A DNA stretch of 64,000 nucleotides. Source: Tunturibacter psychrotolerans. Its GTDB lineage: Bacteria > Acidobacteriota > Terriglobia > Terriglobales > Acidobacteriaceae. The notes beneath the pieces were generated by a model. That model was given only the letters and a program-made list of their open reading frames with translations, searched no databases and was not told the origin of the DNA. The stretch is from positions 1,178,001 through 1,242,000 of the forward strand of contig NZ_CP132942.1 of assembly GCF_040359615.1 (NCBI RefSeq). Reading direction: 5' to 3'. This document shows positions 25,388 through 33,687 of this stretch, piece after piece. Positions within the stretch are counted from its first letter, which is position 1; every line of letters starts with the position of its first letter. Position numbers and translations under genes: made by a program.

Positions 25388-25852
25388 ATGGTGGATGCTC
25401 CGGCAGAGCTTGGGGAATCTGAGGAAGCTTTGTCGCGCGTGATGCCGAGTGAATTCGGGAAGGCTCAGGGTGTGATCGGGTGGTCGAGCCTGCTGTTCGC
25501 GGTGCTGCAGAGCGTTTGCAGTTTCTTTGTTGCGTTGGATGGGCTGCGTCTTTTGATTGGGGTGGGTGCGCTGGCTAGTGTTGTCAGCGCGGGCCAGCAG
25601 TGGGATCGACTGCATGCGGACTGGATTCGGGTGCCGATGACTGCGCTGGCGGTGGTTGGAGCGCTGTTGAACCTGACGGTGTTGCTGCATGTGCGGCATC
25701 TGCGGAGACGGCCAGCGGCGCAGTGGCGGTTGAGGCCCTTGACGCCGAGAAAGTTGAGGGCGGAGCGGGTGCAGCTTGCGTTATCGGTGGTGACGCTGGT
25801 GCTGGTCGCGGTGGAAGAGACTTCGCATTGGCATACGTTTCATCATTTGTGA
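25388..25852 (+). CDS. Hypothetical inner-membrane protein
   Basis: 154 residues from ATG 25388, chosen because AAGGAG lies about ten bases upstream; in-frame TTG/GTG codons at 25349/25352 are alternatives. Three to four hydrophobic helices are visible (LLFAVLQSVCSFFVALDG, LLIGVGALASVVSAG, ALAVVGALLNLTVLLHV and LALSVVTLVLVAVEE). The C-terminus HWHTFHHL is His-rich and could bind a metal. No family recognised. It ends 18 bases from the convergent receptor gene. Confidence 0.65.
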   Translation: MVDAPAELGESEEALSRVMPSEFGKAQGVIGWSSLLFAVLQSVCSFFVALDGLRLLIGVGALASVVSAGQQWDRLHADWIRVPMTALAVVGALLNLTVLLHVRHLRRRPAAQWRLRPLTPRKLRAERVQLALSVVTLVLVAVEETSHWHTFHHL

Positions 25853-25870
25853 TGAGTTGAGTTCGTTGGG

Positions 25871-27721
25871 CTAACGGCGGGACCAGTTGAACTCGGTGCC
25901 GGCGATGATGGTGCGGCCTTGCAGGGGGACTTGTGGGATCTCCTGATAGCCGGTATTGCTGAGGTTGAGCAGGCGCAGGTAGGGGCGCAGGTGGCCGGTG
26001 TTGCGGGAGAGGGCTACGTCCCAGAGTGGGTACGCGGTGTGCTGGGTTCGTTGGACGACGTTGACCTGGGTGTGGGCGTTGATCTGGTGGCCAATGCTGC
26101 CTGGGAGGGTTCCGTTCCAGGCGAAGATGGCGTTTTGCGCGGCGTAGTTGTAGGCGTACTCGGAGATGAGGTTGGGTGGTGGGGATGCTGCGTGGGCGGC
26201 GGTGTAGCTGAACTGCAGCTGCTGGGTGGTGGTGAGTCGGAGGCGGAGGGTGGTTTCGGCTCCGGTGATGTTGAGGTTCTGGATGTTGACGGCTTGGTAG
26301 GGTTCGGCGAAGGTGAGAGCCGGGGTGGCGAGTGCGAGTTTGGAGTAGTCGATGGTGTCTTTTTGTTGGAGACGGAAGCCTGTGGCGGTGAGGGTCAGGC
26401 GGCCGTTTGTGGGTGTCCAGTCGAGGCCGGCTTCGTAGCTCCAGGAGGACTCGGGTTTGAGGTTGGGGTTTCCGATGGTGGTGGGGTCGGAGTAGTAGAG
26501 GTCGACGTAGGTGGGCAGACGGAAGCCGTGGCCTGCGGACGCTCGGAGGCGGGTGGTGTGGGTGAGGGTGTAGGCGGCGGCGATGCTGGGGGAGAAGACG
26601 TTTCCGTTGCTGGAGAGGACTTCGTCGCGGGCTCCGAGGGAGAGGGAGAAGCGACCGAGGGCACGGAGGCTTAGGTTGGCGTAGCCCGCGCTCTGGTTGC
26701 GGGCGTGTTCGCCTAATGAGTTTGAGTGAATGGAGTCGCCGTCGGCTTCGAGGCCGTAAGAGAGGGTGGTGTTGGGGGTGAGGGTTTCGGCGCGGCGCAG
26801 GGCGGCTTCGTAGCTCGTGGTGATGTGGTTGTTTTCGTAGATTTGGGGCTGGTCGGCGAAGAGGACGAAGAGGTCGGAGTGGCGGCGGTAGCCGTAGCTG
26901 GCGGCGGTCTTCTGGCCCAGCTGTTGCTGGATGCTCGCGAACCAGCCTTTGGTGCGCTCCCATGAGTCGTAGGGGCCGTAGAAGAGGTTGGCTCCGTAGG
27001 GGCGGTCGCTGGCGGCGAGGAGGATGTCGGTGGTGCCGGGCTTGAGGTTGAGCCAGGTCTCGGAGGCCAGGGCGTTCGAAGAGTAGTTGCGGTCGGGGAT
27101 GAAGCCGTCGGAGGTGTCGCGGCTTCCGGTGAGTTGGGTCGCGATGGGGCCCTGGGTGTAGGAGGCGCGGAGGTGCTGCTCGATGGAGGAGTAACTGCCG
27201 CTGCCCGCGCTGCCGATGATGGTGAGGCCGGAGGGTGGGGGCTGGGTGAGGAGATTGACGGCGCCGCCGATGGCGTCGGAGCCGTAGAAGGTGGAGCCGG
27301 AGCCGTGGAGGATGTCGATGCGGGTGACTGCGTCGAGAGGGACGGGGATGTCGAGGTTGAGGTGGCCGGTCTCGGGGTCGTTGATGCGGAGGCCGTTGAG
27401 GAGGATGAGGGACTGCTCGAAGGTGGTGCCGCGGAGGGAGAGGTCGGCCTGGACGCCGTTGGCGGCGCGGGCTTGAAGGTTGAGGGAGGGGTCCTGGCGG
27501 AGGAGGTCTACGACGGAGTCTGAGACGAGGGGTTGGTCGCGGGGGGAGATGAGATTGACGGCGCGGTCGCTCTCGGCGAGGGGTAGGGGTTCGAGAGTGG
27601 TGGTGACGGAGATGTTTTCGGTGATGGCGGCGGGTTTGTTTGTGGCTGGCGATGTAGGCTGCTGCGCGACGGACAGTCCGCAGGCGAGGAGTGGGAGACA
27701 AATGTGGGGATGGATTTTCAT
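25871..27721 (-). CDS. TonB-dependent outer-membrane receptor (BtuB/FepA-like)
   Basis: 616 residues from ATG 27721. After a signal peptide (LPLLACGLSVAQQ) comes the plug domain: DSVVDLLRQDPSLNLQARA, LSLRGTTFEQSLILLNGLRI, DAVTRIDILHGSGSTFYGSD and AIGGAVNLLTQ. A 22-strand barrel of about 450 residues follows. The chain ends EFNWSRR, not with the usual terminal aromatic residue. It resembles vitamin B12 receptors in size, but no B12-riboswitch box is seen upstream, so the ligand is open. A -35/-10 pair with 17-base spacing lies under a palindrome shared with the divergent MarR gene. Confidence 0.9.
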   Translation of the reverse strand: MKIHPHICLPLLACGLSVAQQPTSPATNKPAAITENISVTTTLEPLPLAESDRAVNLISPRDQPLVSDSVVDLLRQDPSLNLQARAANGVQADLSLRGTTFEQSLILLNGLRINDPETGHLNLDIPVPLDAVTRIDILHGSGSTFYGSDAIGGAVNLLTQPPPSGLTIIGSAGSGSYSSIEQHLRASYTQGPIATQLTGSRDTSDGFIPDRNYSSNALASETWLNLKPGTTDILLAASDRPYGANLFYGPYDSWERTKGWFASIQQQLGQKTAASYGYRRHSDLFVLFADQPQIYENNHITTSYEAALRRAETLTPNTTLSYGLEADGDSIHSNSLGEHARNQSAGYANLSLRALGRFSLSLGARDEVLSSNGNVFSPSIAAAYTLTHTTRLRASAGHGFRLPTYVDLYYSDPTTIGNPNLKPESSWSYEAGLDWTPTNGRLTLTATGFRLQQKDTIDYSKLALATPALTFAEPYQAVNIQNLNITGAETTLRLRLTTTQQLQFSYTAAHAASPPPNLISEYAYNYAAQNAIFAWNGTLPGSIGHQINAHTQVNVVQRTQHTAYPLWDVALSRNTGHLRPYLRLLNLSNTGYQEIPQVPLQGRTIIAGTEFNWSRR

Positions 27722-27783
27722 GCGATTGAGTTCTACTTCCATCATCCGCTGAAATGATATTGGGTTGGGAGTAGTTTTGTTTT

Positions 27784-27812
27784 GTTATAAATAGTTGAAT
27801 TGTTTAACTAAA
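27784..27812 (-). promoter_or_regulatory. Probable promoter of the TonB-dependent receptor
   Basis: On the minus strand TTTAGT (27812-27807) and TATAAC (27789-27784) are separated by 17 bases. The -10 box matches the consensus in five of six positions. Confidence 0.5.
27792..27810. promoter_or_regulatory. Candidate MarR operator
   Basis: TAGTTGAATTGTTTAACTA is a near-perfect palindrome (TAGTT/AACTA arms, one mismatched pair further in). It lies between the receptor promoter's -10 and -35 boxes, where a bound MarR dimer would block transcription. Its size and AT-rich centre are typical of MarR sites. Confidence 0.55.
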
Positions 27813-27915
27813 TTGGTGTGAAGGAAGACAACAGCAGATTCCCTTCGGAAATGACAAGAAAAGAGCACGGCAGGCTCTACGCCAGCTGCTCCTTCGAGTT
27901 AGAGGTGAGATCGGG

Positions 27916-28374
27916 ATGCGGATTGAAGCTTTTTTGCGGCAGAGCCCTGTGTTTCAGGCTAGCCGGATTGCGCGGAGGATGGATGCTTCGCTGAACCTCG
28001 TGCTCGAAGATGAGGAGGTGACTGCGTTTGAGGCGATGGTATTGGCGGCGATCTTCTTTGAGAAGCGAGGGCAGATCAAGCCTTCGGCGCTGGCGGAGGC
28101 GTTTGAGACGACGCGGAGTAATGTGAGTCACTGCATCTCGTCGCTTGAGGCGAAGGGTCTGGTGGAGCGGAGGATCGATCCGGAAGATGCTCGGGCGGTG
28201 CAGTTGCTGCTCAAGCCGCTGGGCAAGAGGCGAGCGGTGAGGGTGATGGGGATTCTGGATCGGATGCAGAAGCGATTCGAGGATGGTGTGGGGGCGCAGA
28301 AGTTGGAGACGATGTTGGCGCAGATGGCGGCGGTGGAGGAGCTTTGTGCTCGGATCGCTGCTGCCGGACGCTAA
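27916..28374 (+). CDS. MarR-family transcriptional regulator
   Basis: 152 residues, ATG 27916 with GAGGTGAG upstream. The winged helix is seen in ALAEAFETTRSNVSHCISSL and EAKGLVERRIDPEDARAVQL, with the wing motif DPEDAR in place of the usual DKR. Helices at both ends would form the dimer. It is divergent from the TonB-dependent receptor and 71 bases ahead of the OsmC-like gene, so it probably controls one or both. OsmC/Ohr partners suggest a redox or peroxide signal, but the single Cys (SHCISSL) is not at the OhrR position. Confidence 0.8.
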   Translation: MRIEAFLRQSPVFQASRIARRMDASLNLVLEDEEVTAFEAMVLAAIFFEKRGQIKPSALAEAFETTRSNVSHCISSLEAKGLVERRIDPEDARAVQLLLKPLGKRRAVRVMGILDRMQKRFEDGVGAQKLETMLAQMAAVEELCARIAAAGR

Positions 28375-28445
28375 GCTTATTTCTAAGTCGATAATAAGAG
28401 GGACCGGCGTTGATCGAGTGGCCGGGGAATGCAGGAGAGAGACGA

Positions 28446-28874
28446 ATGATTGCCGAGACAGTTTGGACTAAGGAGATGGAATTTGAGGGGCGCTCCGAGA
28501 GTGGCCATAGCGTCGTTTTCGATGCCGGCGCCGGGCACGTCAACGGTCCCTCACCAATGGAGGCAGTGCTGATGGCGCTTTGCAGTTGCACGTCGGTTGA
28601 TGTTGTTTCGATTCTCAAAAAAAAGCGTGAGCCTCTGACCAGCCTTACTGTGTCTGCAACCGCTGAACAGTCCGCTGCGCCGCCCCGGGTGTTTACAAAG
28701 ATTTTGCTGACTTACCGGATTGGCGGTGCTGTCTCAAAGAAGGCTGCGGAAGACGCGGTTGACCTCTCGAAAAATAAGTACTGCTCGGTTTCGAAGATGC
28801 TGGAGAAGGCTGCGAAGATCGACTTCAGGATTGAGTACGCGAACGACTCCGGTGTCGATGACTTGAGCAAATAG
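28446..28874 (+). CDS. OsmC-family protein
   Basis: 142 residues from ATG 28446. OsmC/Ohr proteins reduce organic hydroperoxides with two cysteines. Here the first site is ALCSCTSVDVVSILKKK and the second is NKYCSVSKMLEKAA; the gap fits the YhfA/OsmC branch. The segment GPSPMEAVLMALCSC is typical. The MarR gene precedes it, so it is probably under that regulator. Its stop abuts the stop of the convergent RNase H gene with no bases between. Confidence 0.88.
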   Translation: MIAETVWTKEMEFEGRSESGHSVVFDAGAGHVNGPSPMEAVLMALCSCTSVDVVSILKKKREPLTSLTVSATAEQSAAPPRVFTKILLTYRIGGAVSKKAAEDAVDLSKNKYCSVSKMLEKAAKIDFRIEYANDSGVDDLSK

Positions 28875-29564
28875 TTATTCGCGGATGATCTTTACGAAGA
28901 CGCCGTCGGGGAGGGTGGCGCCGCCGAGGATGTGGACTACGCCGTCTTTGGTGAAGCCTCGGAGCATGGCGTCGGCTTTGGCGTAGGGGTTGGGTGGGGC
29001 TTCGGATTTGGTGGGGTAGGGATTGGCTTTGATGATGGGTGGGGCGGCGGGCTGGCCGGAGCTTGAGCCAGTGGCGGGGCCTCGGCGCATTCCGCGGTCC
29101 ATCGCTTCGTTGGCTAGGCGGTCGGCGTCCTTGTTTTTGTGGCGGAGGGCGTGGGTGATCTCGAAGGCTTCGAGCTTGGCGATGCGGTTTTTGGCCTCCT
29201 GCCAGAGGGGTTTGAGGTCCGGTGAGTTGACCTTGTACTTGCCCTGGATCTGCTTGACCATCAGCTCGGAGTCGGAGACGACGCGGAGGCGGGGGTGGTG
29301 GTGATCGAGCGCGTACTGGAGGCAGCCGAGGAGGCCGGAGTACTCGGCGTAGTTGTTGGTGCGCATGCCGAGGAACTCGGAGAGTTCGGCGAGGACGGTG
29401 CCTTCGTTGTCCTGGATGAGGGCTCCGTAGCCGGCGGGGCCGGGGTTGCCGCGGGCTCCACCGTCGCAGTGGGCGTTGATCCAGTCGGTCTTTTTTGTTG
29501 CGGGCGGATTGGAGGTGGGGGTTTCGGGGAAGAGGCTGGGGGCTGCGGTCGGGCGGGGAGGCAT
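28875..29564 (-). CDS. Ribonuclease HI (RNase H-like) with C-terminal extension
   Basis: 229 residues. The catalytic domain (about 27-155) begins NAHCDGGARGNPGPAGYGA with the first Asp; the Glu is in NNYAEYSGLLGCL, the second Asp in VVSDSELMVKQIQGKYKV, and the last Asp in RHKNKDADRLANEAMD. This NNYAEY type is close to archaeal/RNase HI-like enzymes. It removes RNA from RNA-DNA hybrids. A polar N-terminal lead and a C-terminal region of about 70 residues (linker plus GVVHILGGATLPDGVFVKI) are extra; the last part may be a small separate fold. Confidence 0.92.
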   Translation of the reverse strand: MPPRPTAAPSLFPETPTSNPPATKKTDWINAHCDGGARGNPGPAGYGALIQDNEGTVLAELSEFLGMRTNNYAEYSGLLGCLQYALDHHHPRLRVVSDSELMVKQIQGKYKVNSPDLKPLWQEAKNRIAKLEAFEITHALRHKNKDADRLANEAMDRGMRRGPATGSSSGQPAAPPIIKANPYPTKSEAPPNPYAKADAMLRGFTKDGVVHILGGATLPDGVFVKIIRE

Positions 29565-29676
29565 TGGGTGAGTTTACCGGACAGCTCCCCCTTTTGTGGT
29601 ATCTGGTGGTGCTCACCTTTCGGAAGTTTGTGGGTCTATCCGGTGTACTCGATTTCCTGACTCCGGAGTCAGAACG

Positions 29677-30468
29677 ATGAATGTAGAAGTCGCTGGATTG
29701 AATCCTGGCGGAGAGTTGTCTTCTCCGCTCGCTGTGGGGCTCCGAAAACGGCACGCTAGTCCGTTTGCTGCGGGACTGATAGGCCCAACAGGGGTAGAAT
29801 CGTTGCCAGCGATGGCAAAGGCAGCGGCTCAACCCGGAACCCGGAACAGCGGCAAGCTGACGCAGGCGCAGCTGGACGCGCGGGCACAACAACGGACCGA
29901 AGATGATGAACTGATTCGCGAGGCGCAGAAGGGCCAGCGGACTGCATTCGATGCTCTGGTGCGGCGATATGACCAGTCTGTGCTTCGGCTGGCGCTGCAT
30001 ATGCTTGGGAATGAGCAGGATGCGCAGGATGTTCACCAGGAGGCCTTCATCAAGGCTTATCGACACCTGGGGAACTTCCGGTTCGAATGCAGCTTTTATA
30101 CGTGGCTTTATCGGATTGTGACGAACCTTTGCCTGGACCAGTTGAGGCGGCGCAAGAGCCGCAGGGAAGATCCGGCGACGGTGTTGGATGCCAGTGGCGA
30201 TGAGATGGATCTGATGGCCAACATCACGGACGACCGGGCGATGGCGAACCCGGGCCGGGAGCTGGACCGGAAGGTGATGAGTGAACGGATCAGCGATGCT
30301 TTGAGCAAGCTGACTCCGAGGGAAAGAACGGTGTTCGAGCTGAAGCACTACCAGGGGCTGAAGCTGCGGACGATTGGTGAGATGTTGAGCACGACGGAGG
30401 AGACGGCCAAGAATACGTTGTTCCGGGCCACGCGAAAGCTGCGGGCTAATCTGGCGGAGCTTCGATAA
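29677..30468 (+). CDS. ECF-type RNA polymerase sigma factor
   Basis: 263 residues from ATG 29677; ATG 29812 (MAKAAAQPG) is an alternative giving 218 residues. Region 2 is clear: AFDALVRRYDQSVLRLALHM, EQDAQDVHQEAFIKAYRHLG and SFYTWLYRIVTNLCLDQLRR. Region 4 is LTPRERTVFELKHYQGLKLR and IGEMLSTTEETAKNTLFRAT. There is no region 3, so it is an ECF/SigW-like factor. The first ~75 residues are a disordered, non-conserved lead. Genes for a zinc-finger anti-sigma protein and a PDZ protein follow on the same strand and probably form one operon. Confidence 0.93.
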   Translation: MNVEVAGLNPGGELSSPLAVGLRKRHASPFAAGLIGPTGVESLPAMAKAAAQPGTRNSGKLTQAQLDARAQQRTEDDELIREAQKGQRTAFDALVRRYDQSVLRLALHMLGNEQDAQDVHQEAFIKAYRHLGNFRFECSFYTWLYRIVTNLCLDQLRRRKSRREDPATVLDASGDEMDLMANITDDRAMANPGRELDRKVMSERISDALSKLTPRERTVFELKHYQGLKLRTIGEMLSTTEETAKNTLFRATRKLRANLAELR

Positions 30469-30570
30469 GGTTTGCGGTCGGGGAAGTAGAAGTTCGTACG
30501 GAATGATTGGACAAGGGTGCACGTAGAGCCCAGCGGAAGTGCAGAATTTGAGGCTGGTTGAGGTAGGACA

Positions 30571-31527
30571 ATGAAGTGTGAGAGCGCAAAAGATTGTATC
30601 GTTTTGTTGAACTATGGCGAGTTGCCGGATGAACTCGCTGGGGGGCTGGAACAGCATCTGACCGAATGCGAAGGTTGCCGCGCGGAGCTCGAGGCGATCC
30701 GGTTGTTCGAAGAGCGGCTGGCATTGCTGCCGGTGCTGGAGCCTACTCCGAATCTTCTGGCGCAATCGCGGATGCGGCTGGATGATGCGCTGGATATGAT
30801 TCCGCCACATGGGTTTCTTACTCAACTGAGAGTTAATTTTTATCGATGGTGCGGACATGTGCAGAGCGCGCCGGCGCTGGCGACGTTGCTGCTGGGCGTG
30901 GGCTTTCTGGGAGGGAACTTCACTTTGCGCTATCAGGTAGCGCATGCTCCGAAGCCGCAAAGTGTGGTGACCACGGAAGAGCGGGGTGTGGTTGGGAATG
31001 TGACCGGGATTGTGCAGATGCCGAACTCGGAGCTGGTGCAGGTGAAGTACAACCGGGTTGTTCCGGAGACGATGGAAGGCTCGCTGGATAGTCCGGAGAT
31101 TCGGAAGTTGCTGATGGTCGGGACCAATGCTGCTGCGACCAACGTAGTGCGGCAGGATATCGTCTCCTCGCTGGCGAATGAATGCAAGGCCGGCCATGAG
31201 TGCCAGCCGACACCTGACGGTAAGGGCATTCGTCATACGCTGTTGGTTTCGCTGCGATATGACCAGGATGCGGGAGTGCGTATGACGGCGCTCGAAGGCT
31301 TGCAGCAATATGTAGGGCAGGACCAGCATGTGCGGGACGCAGTGTTGGAAGCCGTGATGCATGATCCTGATGCCGGGATTCGGAGGACTGCGATCGGGCT
31401 ACTGGAGCCGGTGCGGTCGGACTCGAGTGTACGGCAGGTGCTGCGGACGGTTTCGACGCAGGACGCTAATCCTTACATTCGGACCGCCTCCTATAACGCG
31501 TTGCAGAACTTCGCAGATATTCAATAG
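30571..31527 (+). CDS. Membrane anti-sigma factor with HEAT-like repeats
   Basis: 318 residues. The N-terminus is a zf-HC2 anti-sigma module: His29, Cys33 and Cys36 (QHLTECEGCRAEL), with Cys3/Cys9 as further ligands. One membrane helix (PALATLLLGVGFLGGNFTL, about 101-119) follows. The rest would be periplasmic: helical HEAT-like repeats of about 30 residues (DAGVRMTALEGLQQYVGQDQ, DAGIRRTAIGLLEPVRSDSS, NPYIRTASYNALQNFADIQ). The N-terminus should bind the upstream sigma factor and the HEAT part could sense a periplasmic partner. The fusion of HEAT repeats to an anti-sigma factor is unusual to me. Confidence 0.85.
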   Translation: MKCESAKDCIVLLNYGELPDELAGGLEQHLTECEGCRAELEAIRLFEERLALLPVLEPTPNLLAQSRMRLDDALDMIPPHGFLTQLRVNFYRWCGHVQSAPALATLLLGVGFLGGNFTLRYQVAHAPKPQSVVTTEERGVVGNVTGIVQMPNSELVQVKYNRVVPETMEGSLDSPEIRKLLMVGTNAAATNVVRQDIVSSLANECKAGHECQPTPDGKGIRHTLLVSLRYDQDAGVRMTALEGLQQYVGQDQHVRDAVLEAVMHDPDAGIRRTAIGLLEPVRSDSSVRQVLRTVSTQDANPYIRTASYNALQNFADIQ

Positions 31528-31592
31528 AGGTCATCCACTGGGAAATAGAGTTCTCTCGAATACGAAGGTGCGAGAGCTAAGCGGATAAATTT

Positions 31593-32591
31593 ATGCAGAT
31601 GAAATACCGCAGGTCGTTTGGAGTTGTGGCGCTGGTGGCGGGCACGGCTGTTCTTGGTGGAGGACAGAGCGCGTTCGCGGGACAAAGCATTGAGGTTTGG
31701 TTTGGGCCGCAGTTGGTAGTAGGAGCGATGGGGGAAGGCTCACACAAATATCTGCCGCAGGGGTACCTTGGGGTGGAGGCGCGCGATGTGAGCGAGGACC
31801 AACTTGGTGCACTGAAACTGAAAGAGGCGCGGGGAGCGGAGATTGTGAGTCTCGATCACGATGGACCTGCGTGCAAAGCTGGGATGCGCATGCACGATGT
31901 GATTCTGCAAATGAACGGCCAGGCGGTTGATGGCCAGGAGCAGTTCAAGCGGTTGCTTCGCGATCAGCCGGTGGGACGGACGGTGAGTTTTGTCGTGAGT
32001 CGCGACGGGCAGACGCAGACGATGACCATGCAGATGGCAGACCGGCAGACGGTGGGACAGCAGGCGTGGGAGAAACACTATTCGGTCCCGGCTCCTGGCG
32101 ATACGATTTCGGGATCGGTGCGTGGAAATACTTTTATGGGGGCCTCGACATCGTCCGGAACTACAGCGATTCCGAAGGGCCATCGAGAGGTGCTGGCGGT
32201 GAACATGATTCTGAGTTCGTCGTACACGGGTGCGCAGCTTGAGGTGATGGGACCGCAGCTGGCCGGTTTTTTTGGTGCGGAGGGTGGAGCGGGGTTGCTG
32301 GTGCGGAGCGTCGACAGCAACAGCCCGGCGGAGGAGGCCGGCCTGAAGGCGGGAGATGTGGTGGTGAGGGTGAACTCTATCCCGGTTTCAAGTGGAACCG
32401 ACTGGACCAAGACGGTGCATGACAACAAGGGGCGGCCTGTGCCGGTGGTGGTGATCCGCGACAAGCATGAGGAGACGCTCACGCTGACGCCGGATGGAAA
32501 GAAGCGTTCAAGCGTGAGTCCGGGGTTTGGGTTGGAAGAGTTCTTTGGTGAAACAGGCCAGTACACGCGCGAGTTGCTGGCGAAGCTGTAG
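31593..32591 (+). CDS. Secreted protein with two PDZ domains
   Basis: 332 residues with a signal peptide (VVALVAGTAVLGGGQSAFAG). PDZ 1 (about 57-140) opens YLGVEARDVSEDQLGALKL and includes GPACKAGMRMHDVILQMNGQ. PDZ 2 (about 225-305) includes SPAEEAGLKAGDVVVRVNSI. No serine-protease domain is present, so it is a binding protein rather than a DegP. It lies 65 bases behind the anti-sigma gene. It may bind C-termini of misfolded or outer-membrane proteins and signal to the HEAT anti-sigma protein; that link is inferred from gene order alone. Confidence 0.85.
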   Translation: MQMKYRRSFGVVALVAGTAVLGGGQSAFAGQSIEVWFGPQLVVGAMGEGSHKYLPQGYLGVEARDVSEDQLGALKLKEARGAEIVSLDHDGPACKAGMRMHDVILQMNGQAVDGQEQFKRLLRDQPVGRTVSFVVSRDGQTQTMTMQMADRQTVGQQAWEKHYSVPAPGDTISGSVRGNTFMGASTSSGTTAIPKGHREVLAVNMILSSSYTGAQLEVMGPQLAGFFGAEGGAGLLVRSVDSNSPAEEAGLKAGDVVVRVNSIPVSSGTDWTKTVHDNKGRPVPVVVIRDKHEETLTLTPDGKKRSSVSPGFGLEEFFGETGQYTRELLAKL

Positions 32592-32612
32592 CGTGGTGGG
32601 GACGGCGTTTCC

Positions 32613-33503
32613 TTAGTGCGCCCCGGTTCCTTCGATCAGTCCGGCTAGCTCGATTGGCAGTACGAGCGCCTCCTCGGTATTTCCCGTCATGAAGGGCTTG
32701 AGTTCGTAGTGGCCGTGGGATACCCCGACCTCGAAGATGAGGTGATCGGGATAGAGGAGTTCTTTTACGGTTGCTCCTTTGTGCGTGGCGGAGCCGGTGT
32801 ATTGATCGTGCTGGATCTCAACGAAGATGGGCGGGCGGTCTCTGCGAATCGTTTCGCGCATCCCTGCGAGCGCCTTGGCTTCGTAGCCTTCGACGTCCAT
32901 CTTGAGAAGCGATATGGGAGGCAGGTTGTTGGCTGCGAAGAAGTCATCGCCCCGGACAACCGGCACGGAGATGACGTCGGTGGAGGCGTTGTCGGGGAGA
33001 TTGTTGCCGAGTGTTCCAGTACCTTGGTTGGCGCCGGTGGGAGGGTGGAAGGTGCCGCTTTCGTTCTGGTCGCCGAGAGCAACGGGAAAGATAGTTACGT
33101 TGTCGACCCTGGCATGGTTGAGCTTGCGTTCCATCTCGGCGCGCACTACGGAGAAGGGCTCGAACGAAAAGACACGGTCGGCATGACTGGACATGAACAG
33201 GGAGTGGTGGCCGATGTTGGCGCCCACGTCGAAGAAGTTTACTGGCTTGCCGGTGGCGCGGAGCGCGTCGGCGATGGCGGCGAGGAGACGAACTTCGTGC
33301 AGCTGAAAGGCTCCGTAGTAGAAGACGGACCAGTCGATGAAGTTGGCCATGTTGCCGGAGTAGGATTTACCAAAGAAATCAGTGTCGAACTGATGCGATT
33401 TTTGATGGTCGGGGTGCGAAAACGTCCGGAGGATTCTGTCGCGACCGCGAAGCCAATGTTGACGTCCCACAAATCGCAGGAGTTGCTGCTTCATTGGTTG
33501 CAT
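32613..33503 (-). CDS. FkbM-family methyltransferase
   Basis: 296 residues from ATG 33503 (MQPMKQQLLRF); ATG 33494 is equally possible and the frame continues to 33608. The SAM motif I is NFFDVGANIGHHSLFMSSHA, with VFSFEPFSVVRAEMERKL as the acidic loop and LLKMDVEGYEAKALAGM, the hallmark DVEGxE of FkbM proteins. Family members O-methylate sugars, polyketides or cell-surface glycans; the substrate here is unknown. It is divergent from the radical SAM gene across 184 bases. Confidence 0.88.
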   Translation of the reverse strand: MQPMKQQLLRFVGRQHWLRGRDRILRTFSHPDHQKSHQFDTDFFGKSYSGNMANFIDWSVFYYGAFQLHEVRLLAAIADALRATGKPVNFFDVGANIGHHSLFMSSHADRVFSFEPFSVVRAEMERKLNHARVDNVTIFPVALGDQNESGTFHPPTGANQGTGTLGNNLPDNASTDVISVPVVRGDDFFAANNLPPISLLKMDVEGYEAKALAGMRETIRRDRPPIFVEIQHDQYTGSATHKGATVKELLYPDHLIFEVGVSHGHYELKPFMTGNTEEALVLPIELAGLIEGTGAH

Positions 33504-33687
33504 GAGGGAGATGATACCGCAGGCGTTTTTATTTGTAACTACAACAAGGAGGGTAGGTTGGCTTTGCGAACAGCTTGTGACGAGCTTGCCACTGAAAGCA
33601 AATGACACGCAAGTTGGATGAGGTTTGAGGTTCTAGTTGTTGGCAAGAGAAGACGTTTGGCTGCATTTCGATATACTTGAAAGTGAT

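Noticed and set aside
25584..27701. 705-codon open frame on the minus strand
   Set aside because: It overlaps the TonB-dependent receptor in a different frame and is almost entirely Arg/Pro/His; an antisense-type artefact.
27722..27915. Cobalamin riboswitch upstream of the BtuB-like receptor
   Set aside because: The 194-base region has no B12-box-like sequence and is filled by a palindrome and promoter boxes.
28825..31362. 845-codon open frame on the minus strand
   Set aside because: It covers the sigma and anti-sigma genes and part of RNase H in another frame; the product is Arg/His/Pro/Gln-rich, typical of antisense frames in G+C-rich DNA.
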